From assembly GCF_016464375.1 (NCBI RefSeq), contig NZ_JADDIU010000003.1:62001-126000 (forward strand): 64,000 bases of DNA, in the 5' to 3' direction. Positions 39,111 through 48,073 of the stretch are shown here, piece by piece; the stretch's first letter is position 1, and each line of letters starts with the position of its first letter. The DNA is from Bacillus renqingensis (GTDB taxonomy: Bacteria > Bacillota > Bacilli > Bacillales > Cytobacillaceae). The notes beneath the pieces were generated by a model. That model worked only from the letters and a program-made list of their open reading frames with translations, did no database searches and was not told the DNA's origin. A program made the translations under genes and the position numbers.

Positions 39111-40373
39111 ATGACGAATCCATTAACAGAAAAAGCTGACTTGTATCAAGAATCGATACATAAGCCGCGCTTAAACATATTGCTGCTCAGTTGGGAGTTT
39201 CCCCCGAATGTCGTGGGCGGACTTTCAAGACATGTGTTTAGCTTGGCGGGACAATTGGCAAAACAGGGCCATAATGTCCATGTTTTAACTGCAGGGAGTG
39301 GACATTTGCAGGGATATGAACAGACAAGAGACGTCCATGTACATCGGGTAAAACCTATCAACGAACATGATCATCAATTCTTAGCATGGGTAGGAGGTCT
39401 TAACCTAGCGATGGCTTTTAAGGGAGAGCAATTAGCAGAGGACATTCGTTTTGATTTGCTCCATGCCCATGATTGGCTTGTCGGTGCGGCAGCTATCGCC
39501 TTAAAAGACGTGCTGGAGTTACCGCTCTTAACTACGATTCACGCAACTGAATATGGAAGAAATAATGGGATCCACACGAATATTCAGCGATTTATCCATA
39601 AAAGGGAAGAACAATTAATGTTTGCTTCAGAACAATTGATCGTCTGCAGTGACTATATGAAAGATTTCCTTATGACGATCTTTCGCGTAGCTGAGAAAAG
39701 AATAGCTGTCATTCCCAATGGAATTGAACCTCCTCTTATTCAATCGAGATCCTTAACGGTTTTTCCAGAACTGACAAACCGAAAATATATTTTTTCAATT
39801 GGCAGGATTGTGAAGGAAAAAGGGTTTGAAACGATAATAGAGGCAGCGGAAATGGCCAAGGATAGGGAGCAAAACTATTTTTTCATCATTGCCGGAAAAG
39901 GACCGATGCTGGATACGTATCGGCGGCAAGTGAAGGAAAAAGATTTAGCGGGGTATGTCTCATTTATTGGTTATGTTACAGATGAGGAAAGAGACATCCT
40001 CATTCAAAACAGTGAAATGATGGTGATTCCAAGCCTGTATGAACCGTTCGGAATCGTTGTCCTCGAGGCGATGATTCAAGCGAAGCCTGTCATTGTTTCG
40101 AATGAAGGCGGAATGAAAGGGCTAATCAAGCATTTGCAAACGGGATTTATGATGAATCCCGGTGATGCAGAAAGCTTGCTGGAACAAATGGAGTTTCTAA
40201 GGAATCATCCAACAATAGCCAACGAAATCGGCACAAAAGGTTGTCAAGTGGCTAGAAGTCTCTATGGCTGGAAACGAATTGCAGCCGAAACGAGCAGGTT
40301 AATGGGGGATACGATATTGAATACACGGGTAAATACAAAGGGTAACAGCCAAAAAATTCTAAAAAAGGTGTAA
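39111..40373 (+). CDS. GT4-family glycosyltransferase (glycogen synthase-like, YqgM-type)
   Basis: A 420-residue GT-B enzyme. The N-terminal domain opens with SWEFPPNVVGGLSRHVFSLA (glycine-rich sugar nucleotide loop) and contains DLLHAHDWLVG. The C-terminal domain has IGRIVKEKGFETIIEAAE and the nucleotide-sugar motif PSLYEPFGIVVLEAM (E-x7-E type). No membrane helices, so it works in the cytoplasm. The acceptor is unknown: glycogen-like polymer, exopolysaccharide or a lipid glycan are all possible. In the operon between the DUF4912 gene and an unknown gene seven bases downstream. Confidence 0.88.
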   Translation: MTNPLTEKADLYQESIHKPRLNILLLSWEFPPNVVGGLSRHVFSLAGQLAKQGHNVHVLTAGSGHLQGYEQTRDVHVHRVKPINEHDHQFLAWVGGLNLAMAFKGEQLAEDIRFDLLHAHDWLVGAAAIALKDVLELPLLTTIHATEYGRNNGIHTNIQRFIHKREEQLMFASEQLIVCSDYMKDFLMTIFRVAEKRIAVIPNGIEPPLIQSRSLTVFPELTNRKYIFSIGRIVKEKGFETIIEAAEMAKDREQNYFFIIAGKGPMLDTYRRQVKEKDLAGYVSFIGYVTDEERDILIQNSEMMVIPSLYEPFGIVVLEAMIQAKPVIVSNEGGMKGLIKHLQTGFMMNPGDAESLLEQMEFLRNHPTIANEIGTKGCQVARSLYGWKRIAAETSRLMGDTILNTRVNTKGNSQKILKKV

Positions 40374-40379
40374 GAGGAT

Positions 40380-41021
40380 ATGACTAATATGACTGAATTA
40401 CAAAAAAATAAACGGTTTTCAAAACATCAGTCTCACGCAGCACCACTTCAATGTGTTCCGGGAATCTGGGTGAACGGAAAGTATTACTGGCTGCCTAATA
40501 GAACGGAAAAGGTTCTTTACGAGGAAGGGCTTATTATAAAAATGATCAAAAATCAAATCCATTCCAAGATTGATTTTTATCGTATATTCGTCAGCAATCA
40601 TAGCCAACAGGCGATAAACATCAAAATCCTGGCGCTGCACTATTTTCAAAATGTAAACCAGGACTGCCTGACATTTGTATCACCAACGGATCGAAAAATT
40701 TTTCATCACGCTGATGAACAGGTCTCGCTGGTTAATGTAACAAATAGTAAGTCTGAATTAATGGAATATGACTATACAACCGTGCCGTTATGGAATGTAT
40801 ATACTGATCAAATATGGAGCTCATTAAAAAGGGGAAGCTTAAAGTACCTGCCGCTGGTAAAAGGGCCAGCCGCCAGCATCCTTGCGGCCCCAATGACGGT
40901 TAACCCACAGAAGACGGAAAGAATAAATACGTGGACGATCACTGGAAAGAAGCGAAATGAAGTAATTGCAATGGAACAAGCCCTTTTAAAAAATTCGCTA
41001 GCATTTCCTTTTGAAAAATGA
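40380..41021 (+). CDS. Protein of unknown function, third gene of the DUF4912-glycosyltransferase unit
   Basis: A 213-residue soluble, basic protein I do not recognise. It begins with a basic segment ([19 protein letters not shown]) and has a mid-part rich in beta-type residues ([43 protein letters not shown]). No signal peptide, membrane helix or metal motif. ATG 40380 follows AAGAGGAT, with ATG 40389 as an alternative. Because it starts seven bases after the glycosyltransferase it is likely part of the same process. Confidence 0.7.
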   Translation: MTNMTELQKNKRFSKHQSHAAPLQCVPGIWVNGKYYWLPNRTEKVLYEEGLIIKMIKNQIHSKIDFYRIFVSNHSQQAINIKILALHYFQNVNQDCLTFVSPTDRKIFHHADEQVSLVNVTNSKSELMEYDYTTVPLWNVYTDQIWSSLKRGSLKYLPLVKGPAASILAAPMTVNPQKTERINTWTITGKKRNEVIAMEQALLKNSLAFPFEK

Positions 41022-41076
41022 TATTATAGAAAAGTCGTATGAACGAACAAGCTTAATCGTTTGGAGGGAAATGAAC

Positions 41077-41226
41077 ATGCGTGTGAATATTACGTTAGCT
41101 TGCACTGAATGTGGAGACCGTAACTATATTTCAACAAAAAATAAGCGAAACAATCCAGATCGTCTTGAGCTTAAGAAATATTGCCCAAGAGAAAAGCGGA
41201 CAACATTACACCGTGAGACAAAATAA
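41077..41226 (+). CDS. rpmG: 50S ribosomal protein L33
   Basis: A 49-residue ribosomal protein; ATG 41077 has GGAGGG nine bases upstream, giving MRVNITLAC, the usual start. It holds C9 and C12 (CTEC) and C36 (YCPRE), but the fourth zinc-ligand position, 39, is Glu. So it stands between the zinc-binding (four Cys) and zinc-free L33 forms. B. subtilis rpmGB, a zinc-free L33, occupies the same locus in front of yqgN. Confidence 0.95.
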   Translation: MRVNITLACTECGDRNYISTKNKRNNPDRLELKKYCPREKRTTLHRETK

Positions 41227-41254
41227 CAGCAGGGGCTTTCCTGTTGTTTTTTTT
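41226..41254 (+). terminator. Terminator of rpmG
   Basis: Stem ACAGCAGG / CCTGTTGT (41226-41233 with 41240-41247, G-U pair included) and a T run. Confidence 0.85.
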
Positions 41255-41280
41255 ATCCCCAAAAAAAGGAGGGCTTAAAA

Positions 41281-41847
41281 ATGAACGATAAGCATTCCAT
41301 TCGAGAACAGATCAAAAAAACTCTTTCTCGGCTTTCAAAACCGCTTTATGAGGATTACTCGTATAAAATCGCTTGCAGATTATATGAAGAGCATGCATGG
41401 AAACAAGCAGATGTAATCGGCATTACGGTTTCAAAGTGTCCGGAAGTTGATACATACCAAATTATTCGCAAAGCATGGGAAACAGGGAAAACAGTTGTTG
41501 TCCCAAAGTGTAAGCCAAAAGAAAAGAGATTATCCTTTCGAACTCTTACTGAATTTTCTCAGCTTGAATCCGTGTATTTTGGTTTATACGAACCGCTTGT
41601 AGAATTAACGACAGAAGTTAGGCAAGAGCAAATTGACCTGTTAATTGTCCCGGGGCTTGCCTATACAAGAAAGGGGTATCGAATTGGATTTGGCGGGGGC
41701 TATTATGATCGCTATTTGACTAGTTTTTCAGGGGAAACATTATCACTTGTCTTTAATGAACAAATCATTTCAGATTTCCCACTAGAAGAATATGACCTTC
41801 CCGTTTCAAAAATTATTACCCCTACAGAAGTGTTGAAGACAATATGA
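41281..41847 (+). CDS. yqgN: 5-formyltetrahydrofolate cyclo-ligase (YqgN)
   Basis: A 188-residue enzyme that turns 5-formyl-THF into 5,10-methenyl-THF using ATP. The phosphate and folate motifs are VVPKCKPKEKRLSFR near residue 75 and the signature GLAYTRKGYRIGFGGGYYDRYL near 128-149. RBS AAGGAGG. It overlaps the next gene by ATGA. Confidence 0.93.
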   Translation: MNDKHSIREQIKKTLSRLSKPLYEDYSYKIACRLYEEHAWKQADVIGITVSKCPEVDTYQIIRKAWETGKTVVVPKCKPKEKRLSFRTLTEFSQLESVYFGLYEPLVELTTEVRQEQIDLLIVPGLAYTRKGYRIGFGGGYYDRYLTSFSGETLSLVFNEQIISDFPLEEYDLPVSKIITPTEVLKTI

Positions 41848-42635
41848 TGATGCTCTTGATGTTAGTGGTTATTTTCATCGCTGGATTGACGGGCTATTCA
41901 GCCAAAGCGTTAAGCGCATCAGGTGCTGTAGCTGCCATCATTGTCGGGTCTGCTGTCTATTTGGGATTCCATAGCAAGGGGCTGGTGCTGTTAGGTGTCT
42001 TTTTTGTTTCGTCAAGCTATTGGTCCAAATATAAAAGTGCTGCTAAAAAAACAATGGAGGAAAAATTAGCAAAAGGCGGGGCAAGAGACTGGCGCCAAGT
42101 ATTTGCTAACGGGGGAGCGGCCGCCCTATTTAGCCTCCTCTACTTTTTTGACCATTCACCCTTATGGGTAATTGGATTTGTGGTTGCGCTCGCAAGTGCA
42201 AATTCTGATACTTGGGCCTCTGAGATTGGAAGTTTAAGCAAAACAAATCCACTCTTCATTCGCACCTTTAAACAAGTTGAAAAAGGTACATCAGGAGCAA
42301 TTAGTGGATTAGGAAGTATGGCGGCTCTCTCAGGGTCACTGTTGATTGCCATTATCAGTATTTGGTTATTTAAATTAGACTTAATGGCTGGTCTTCTTAT
42401 TTTTCTGCTCGGGTTTTTCGGTAATGTCATCGATACGTTGATTGGCGCCTTTTATCAACAATTATATGTATGTAATTGTTGCGGGATTGAAACCGAGAAA
42501 AGGATTCATTGCGGGCAGCCGACAACGAGAATAAAAGGAATTTCGTTTATGGAAAATGACATGGTAAACTTTCTTTCCGGATTAATCGCCTCAATTATGG
42601 CGATTTGTATTTTTCGGTTTTTCTTTCCTCTATAA
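41844..42635 (+). CDS. DUF92 family integral membrane protein
   Basis: A 263-residue membrane protein with about six helices and the DUF92/TIGR00297 motifs: SSYWSKYKSAAK, ARDWRQVFANGG near residue 75, SANSDTWASEIG near 113, and KGTSGAISGLGS. Plant members (VTE6) are phytyl-phosphate kinases; the bacterial role is unknown, perhaps polyprenyl-phosphate metabolism. Starts with ATGATGATG, overlapping the stop of yqgN. I do not recall a DUF92 gene at this place in B. subtilis. Confidence 0.86.
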   Translation: MMMLLMLVVIFIAGLTGYSAKALSASGAVAAIIVGSAVYLGFHSKGLVLLGVFFVSSSYWSKYKSAAKKTMEEKLAKGGARDWRQVFANGGAAALFSLLYFFDHSPLWVIGFVVALASANSDTWASEIGSLSKTNPLFIRTFKQVEKGTSGAISGLGSMAALSGSLLIAIISIWLFKLDLMAGLLIFLLGFFGNVIDTLIGAFYQQLYVCNCCGIETEKRIHCGQPTTRIKGISFMENDMVNFLSGLIASIMAICIFRFFFPL

Positions 42636-42660
42636 CAAAGCGGACGAAAATATATCGTTT

Positions 42661-42706
42661 ACACTATGGTTTTGTTGTAAACATATATTGTGAAATAGTG
42701 TAGAAT
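42661..42706 (+). promoter_or_regulatory. Candidate ldh promoter and Rex half-site
   Basis: TTGTGAA at 42689-42695 equals the left half of the Rex operator (TTGTGAA-N4-TTCACAA), but the right half is poor. TAGAAT at 42701-42706 may be the -10. A 7-bp inverted repeat GTTTACA / TGTAAAC brackets 42657-42682. Redox control of ldh by Rex is usual in this group. Confidence 0.35.
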
Positions 42707-42752
42707 TTAATAGGGAGGAAAAATTTATATACTAAATCGCAATAGAAATTGA

Positions 42753-43709
<957 letters not shown>

Positions 43710-43834
43710 GGTCCACTGCGTAAAGAGAGAAAAAGTCGGCGTCCGCGCCACTCACGGTTCTAAAATAGCAATTTTCACAAAAACGGGATAAAACTAGCGG
43801 TCTTTCCACAGAATAATGGACAGGAGGGATCGCA

Positions 43835-44029
43835 ATGTCTCGTATGTTCACATCCATATTAATGATTGGATCACTTGGTTATATTGCCTACCGCAATAGA
43901 TTTCGAATCATCAATTTACTGCTTGCCTCGAGGTGGCTGCGCAGAGTAACGGTTGGTTCGATTATGAGTTTTCCAATGGTCAAAAACAAAATGATGCAAG
44001 CAGTTTTTGGAAGACTATCTGAATGGTGA
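43835..44029 (+). CDS. Small membrane-associated protein of unknown function
   Basis: A 64-residue basic protein with one hydrophobic N-terminal helix (MFTSILMIGSLGYIAY) and an amphipathic basic rest. ATG 43835 is preceded by AGGAGGG, a strong site, so it is very likely translated. No family recognised. It lies between ldh and the rhomboid gene. Confidence 0.72.
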   Translation: MSRMFTSILMIGSLGYIAYRNRFRIINLLLASRWLRRVTVGSIMSFPMVKNKMMQAVFGRLSEW

Positions 44030-44146
44030 AAGCCTCAGATGGTCTTTCTTTTGACATCCGAAAAATTTTTCATTACGTTAATGAAAGAGTATTTGATTGT
44101 TTTTGATTATAATATAAGAGAAACTTTTAAAGAAAGGAGGGGGGAA

Positions 44147-45706
44147 ATGAGTAGTCGAGAGGATTATATCTTTTGGAAGCTGGCAAATACATTTATTTCT
44201 GATTATAACTATCGAATTGTCCAATTGTTTGAAAATCAAAGGGAACTATGGCTTGAAAAACTGGAGAATAAAACCGTTCCTATTATTAGGCTCAGACTTC
44301 ATGATTTAGATTGGAGTAATACTTTACAGCGGGATATTGAAATGACTGCCGCGAATGGAGAAAGAATTCGCCGGCAGCTAAACAGACGTGAACTCGCAGT
44401 TGTGAATATCTATATTAGCGAATTTCCTCCTGTTGATGAGTATGAATTTCGGATTGAAAAACCATATGTCCATCCGGAGGGAAATAAAACGGCAGTAAGT
44501 TCCATCTTATTTGCTCAAGGGATTATCGATAAAGGGTTTCAGCTTCTGTCAGAGCGGCTGCAGCAGATTATTCAATTTCCAATCAACGATACGTTTTCTG
44601 ATGAGGATATTCAGACGTTGAAGGAAGAAACGTTAACATTAGCCATGAGTAAAGCAAAAGCGGAAAGAGAGATTCTCTTCAATTGCAAGCCCTTTTTCAC
44701 CTATGTGTTAATCGTCATTCAAGTGGCAGTTTTCCTTTGGCTGGAATTAAACGGCGGCAGTACCGATACGGCAACTCTCATCAAATACGGTGCAAAAGTA
44801 AACCAACTAATCTATGACGGGGAATGGTGGCGATTCATCACACCTATCTTTCTTCATATTGGGTTCTTGCATTTAGCACTTAATACGCTTGCCTTATACT
44901 TTCTTGGCATGACCGTTGAACGAATATTTGGGAATGTTCGCTTTCTATTCATTTATTTGTTTGCCGGTGTGATCGGGTTTATCGCCAGTTTTATCTTCAG
45001 CTCTAATTTATCTGCTGGCGCAAGTGGCGCGATTTATGGTTGTTTTGGAGCGTTGCTTTTTTTTGGTCTGATTTATCCTAAATTATTTTTCAGGACGATG
45101 GGTGTAAATTTAATTGTTGTTCTTGCCATCAACCTTGTCTTTAGTTTTTCAGCAGCTGGTATTGATAATGCCGGTCATATAGGAGGATTGGTTGGCGGCT
45201 TCCTTGCAGCAGGGGTGGTTTATTTTCCGAAGAAGAAGAAACTTGTCCTGCAGCTTCTTTTCCTGATCATTTCCGCTGCAATAACAGGAGGAGCGCTCGC
45301 CTATGGGTTTAGTCCTGCCGTCAAATCACAGGATGAAACCTCCGCATTGCTGATGGCACAAGAATATATTAAACAAAATGATTACAATCAAGCCTATAGC
45401 ATTTTAAAGAATTATGAAAAGAATGCAGCTGATGTAACAGACAATACTTATTTTCTTTTATCTTATACGGAAATAAAAAAGGGCCTGCTTACAGATGCCA
45501 AAAATCATTTACAGAAGGCCATTGAGCTTAACCCTAAATTTCATGAAGCTTACTTTAACCTTGCCTTGATTAATCTGGAAGAAAACGACCTGCAAGAGGC
45601 AAAAGGAAACGCCGAAAAGGCGGCAAAGTTAAAACCTGGTCATAAGGAGTATCTAAATTTGGTTCGGGAAATCAATCAGCACCTAGAAGCTGGCGCAGGA
45701 GAATAG
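44147..45706 (+). CDS. gluP: Rhomboid intramembrane serine protease GluP/YqgP with TPR tail
   Basis: A 519-residue protein. An N-terminal cytosolic domain of about 185 residues precedes the rhomboid core. In the core WWRFITPIFLHIGFLHLALN is followed by the catalytic serine in GASGAIYG and the catalytic histidine in NAGHIGGLVGGF. Two to three TPR repeats fill the C-terminal 100 residues (NQAYSILKNYEKNAAD, KNHLQKAIELNPKFHEAYFNLALI). B. subtilis YqgP cleaves the magnesium transporter MgtE under manganese stress with FtsH. ATG 44147 behind AAAGGAGGGGGG is far better than the earlier frame start. Its 3' end overlaps the opposite gene by 35 bases. Confidence 0.94.
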   Translation: MSSREDYIFWKLANTFISDYNYRIVQLFENQRELWLEKLENKTVPIIRLRLHDLDWSNTLQRDIEMTAANGERIRRQLNRRELAVVNIYISEFPPVDEYEFRIEKPYVHPEGNKTAVSSILFAQGIIDKGFQLLSERLQQIIQFPINDTFSDEDIQTLKEETLTLAMSKAKAEREILFNCKPFFTYVLIVIQVAVFLWLELNGGSTDTATLIKYGAKVNQLIYDGEWWRFITPIFLHIGFLHLALNTLALYFLGMTVERIFGNVRFLFIYLFAGVIGFIASFIFSSNLSAGASGAIYGCFGALLFFGLIYPKLFFRTMGVNLIVVLAINLVFSFSAAGIDNAGHIGGLVGGFLAAGVVYFPKKKKLVLQLLFLIISAAITGGALAYGFSPAVKSQDETSALLMAQEYIKQNDYNQAYSILKNYEKNAADVTDNTYFLLSYTEIKKGLLTDAKNHLQKAIELNPKFHEAYFNLALINLEENDLQEAKGNAEKAAKLKPGHKEYLNLVREINQHLEAGAGE

Positions 45707-46535
45707 AATCGCCGCTCTCCGTTTCGGTTAAGACAAGTAAATGTGATTTATCCTTTGCCAATAGTATCAGCGGGATGGTACTGCCTGTGGAATCCACTTT
45801 CGTACCGTCCTGTTTGGTGATTCCAAGAAAATAATTTTTATAAAGACCTTCCCATAACCGTCCGATCATATTGATTGTTTCAGCTTTGGTAAACCCCGGA
45901 AACCCCGCTTTCGCCCTTTGTGAAAAATCAGTTAATGGATAGGCATGATAATTTTTCAAATGGATGGAATAGTGCCTGATACCTTTATTCCAGCTATAGT
46001 GCAGCATTCGCTCTGTTTGTTCATCCAGTTTGTTTTTCAGGCTGCTTTGAATGGTGGTTTTTGCAGTGCGGAAGCTTACGAACGTGTTTGTCTTTTGTTT
46101 GATTACGTATAAGTGGTCTCGAGAAATCGCCTGGGCACTGAAGATTTGATCACTTTTTTCATGCAGTTCTGCATGGTGGAAGGTGATGGCCTCCAGAAAA
46201 GAACTTGATGGAGCTGGGATTCGTTTTTTTTGTGATAAAGAGGCCGTGTGCTGTTTCCAGTCTCCAAGCTTGGCCATCAGCCTCCCGTTCGCATATAACA
46301 GCCCTGCATCCTGGCGTAAATAAGCGTTTCGGTCCAAGGTAGAATCAATTCGCCATAAAACAGTGTCTGGTTTCATTAACATCAGTGAGGTTTCAGCGGT
46401 TTGAAAGTGAACATTCGGAGCAATTGGAAAAAAGGTAATGCTTTCAAGTGCTTTTGGCTGTTTAACATGATAGATAATTGCACTTATAGCGGAGAAAATA
46501 AGAATAATCCCGAATAAATAAACGATTTTTTTCAC
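45672..46535 (-). CDS. Membrane-anchored protein of unknown function, convergent with gluP
   Basis: A 287-residue protein with an N-terminal signal-anchor (VYLFGIILIFSAISAIIY) and a long extracytoplasmic part without cysteines or repeats. GTG 46535 has GAAGGAT upstream. The last 35 bases are antisense to the end of gluP, with no terminator between. I do not recognise a family; a gene pair with rhomboids in bacilli is possible but not verified. Confidence 0.72.
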   Translation of the reverse strand: MKKIVYLFGIILIFSAISAIIYHVKQPKALESITFFPIAPNVHFQTAETSLMLMKPDTVLWRIDSTLDRNAYLRQDAGLLYANGRLMAKLGDWKQHTASLSQKKRIPAPSSSFLEAITFHHAELHEKSDQIFSAQAISRDHLYVIKQKTNTFVSFRTAKTTIQSSLKNKLDEQTERMLHYSWNKGIRHYSIHLKNYHAYPLTDFSQRAKAGFPGFTKAETINMIGRLWEGLYKNYFLGITKQDGTKVDSTGSTIPLILLAKDKSHLLVLTETESGDSILLRQLLGAD

Positions 46536-46751
46536 TCTTTTTTCATCCTTCCCGGTAAAAGGTAGCTGTTTGTCCTACTATTGTTATATGGGAAATCCAA
46601 ATGACAAATGACACTAAATATATATTTTCATAGGGAATCGTTGGTTTAGTCTAAATCGAGTAAGATTGCCTTGAGGACCATACTTGCATGGGTTATAATT
46701 TTATCGATGAACACAATCACTTTTTTAGTAAAATAATGGCAGGGGGCTCTG

Positions 46752-46967
46752 ATGAAAACAGTCTATGAGATACAGCAGTATTTGAAGAGATTCGGAACCA
46801 TCATTTATATTGGTGACCGTATAGCTGATCTGAAATTAATGGAAACAGAATTAAAGGAGCTGTATCAATCACAGTTGATTGAACCTCGTACATATCAAAC
46901 AGCACTTTTGATATTAAGGCATGAAATTCAAATGGAGAAAGATAAAAGACAAGAGAAGGACAGGTGA
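46752..46967 (+). CDS. yqgQ: YqgQ family protein (DUF910)
   Basis: A 71-residue helical, charged protein (MKTVYEIQQYLKRFGTIIYIGDR, later LYQSQLIEPRTYQTALLIL). It agrees with YqgQ, which sits in front of glucokinase genes across bacilli. YqgQ has a three-helix fold and is suspected to bind nucleic acid; function unproven. glcK starts seven bases downstream, so one transcript. Confidence 0.88.
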   Translation: MKTVYEIQQYLKRFGTIIYIGDRIADLKLMETELKELYQSQLIEPRTYQTALLILRHEIQMEKDKRQEKDR

Positions 46968-46973
46968 ACCAGG

Positions 46974-47948
46974 TTGGCAAAACGTTGGATTGCAGGTGTT
47001 GACTTAGGAGGAACAGCCACTAAGATTGCATTTATGACTATGGATGGAAAGATAATTGATAAGTGGGAAATCGCCACCGATAATAGCAATGAGGGGAAAA
47101 ACATTACTGCAAATATCGGAAATTCAATTGCTGAAAAACTGAAAGCATTTGGTCAAACTAAAGAGCAGCTAGCAGGTATTGGAATGGGAGCCCCCGGTCC
47201 TGTTCATTATGAAACGGGCATTATGTTAAACACGGTGAATCTAGGCTGGGAAAATAATTTTCCTTTAAAGGACAGCTTGGAAGCGGCAACATCACTTCCA
47301 GCCTTAATTGAAAATGATGCAAACTGCGCCGCATTAGGTGAGATGTGGAAGGGTGCCGGGGACGGGGCAAAGGACCTGGTTTGTGTAACATTAGGGACAG
47401 GCGTAGGCGGTGGTGTCATCGCTAATGGAAACATTGTTCAAGGGATTAACGGTGCAGCAGGAGAAATCGGTCATATTACGGTGATTCCATCTGGCGGAGC
47501 TCCGTGCAATTGTGGGAAAACAGGCTGTCTGGAAACAGTGGCTTCGGCAACTGGAATTGTAAGATTAGCGAAAGAGGCACTGTCAAAACCGAAATCGGCA
47601 GGAGAGTTGGCTGAAAAGTACACTACAAATGGCAGCATAACGGCAAAAGATGTTTTCGATTGTGCACGTAATGGCGACCCATTGGCAAACCAAGTATTAA
47701 ATGAGGTAGCCTTCCATTTAGGGTTTACTTTAGCCAATATCGCCAATACATTGAATCCTGAAAAGATTGTTCTCAGTGGTGGTGTTTCCAAGGCCGGCGG
47801 GATCTTACTAAATGCGGTGAAACAGCAATTTGAACGGTTTACGTTCTCCTCAGTCAGAGACTCAACAGAACTAGCATTGGCCACTTTGGGAAATGATGCC
47901 GGAGTAATCGGTGCCGCATGGCTTATTAAGAATAAATTTGAAAGATAA
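46974..47948 (+). CDS. glcK: Glucokinase (ROK family)
   Basis: A 324-residue ROK kinase that phosphorylates glucose with ATP. The phosphate loop GVDLGGTATK is at residues 7-16, the sugar-binding ENDANCAALGE is near 115, GTGVGGG is the second ATP site, and the zinc motif CNCGKTGCLE lies near 178-187. The start is TTG at 46974 behind a CAGGTGAACCAGG context. Transcription unit with yqgQ, closed by a hairpin. Confidence 0.95.
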   Translation: MAKRWIAGVDLGGTATKIAFMTMDGKIIDKWEIATDNSNEGKNITANIGNSIAEKLKAFGQTKEQLAGIGMGAPGPVHYETGIMLNTVNLGWENNFPLKDSLEAATSLPALIENDANCAALGEMWKGAGDGAKDLVCVTLGTGVGGGVIANGNIVQGINGAAGEIGHITVIPSGGAPCNCGKTGCLETVASATGIVRLAKEALSKPKSAGELAEKYTTNGSITAKDVFDCARNGDPLANQVLNEVAFHLGFTLANIANTLNPEKIVLSGGVSKAGGILLNAVKQQFERFTFSSVRDSTELALATLGNDAGVIGAAWLIKNKFER

Positions 47949-47953
47949 CCTGC

Positions 47954-47976
47954 AACCTGCTTTAAGCAGGTTTTTT
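47954..47976 (+). terminator. Terminator of yqgQ-glcK
   Basis: AACCTGC / GCAGGTT stem (47954-47960 with 47966-47972), five-base loop, then TTTTC. Confidence 0.85.
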
Positions 47977-47984
47977 CTTTTTGT

Positions 47985-48014
47985 AAAATATTTTTATAAA
48001 AAAATATTTTTTTT
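47985..48014 (+). promoter_or_regulatory. AT boxes upstream of comGA (possible ComK-binding region)
   Basis: AAAA-N5-TTTT patterns occur at 48001-48013 (exact) and 47985-47997 (one mismatch). ComK boxes have this form, but the gap between the two (three bases) is not one of the usual spacings (8, 18 or 31). General AT-richness makes chance hits likely. Confidence 0.3.
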
Positions 48015-48073
48015 AAAAACAAAGAAGGAAAAGAGAGAATGGTGTCGAAATATAACAAGGAAAAATAAAAAAG

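Noticed and set aside
42689-42706. Full Rex operator upstream of ldh
   Set aside because: Only the left half TTGTGAA is good; the right half does not resemble TTCACAA, so only a low-confidence candidate is reported.
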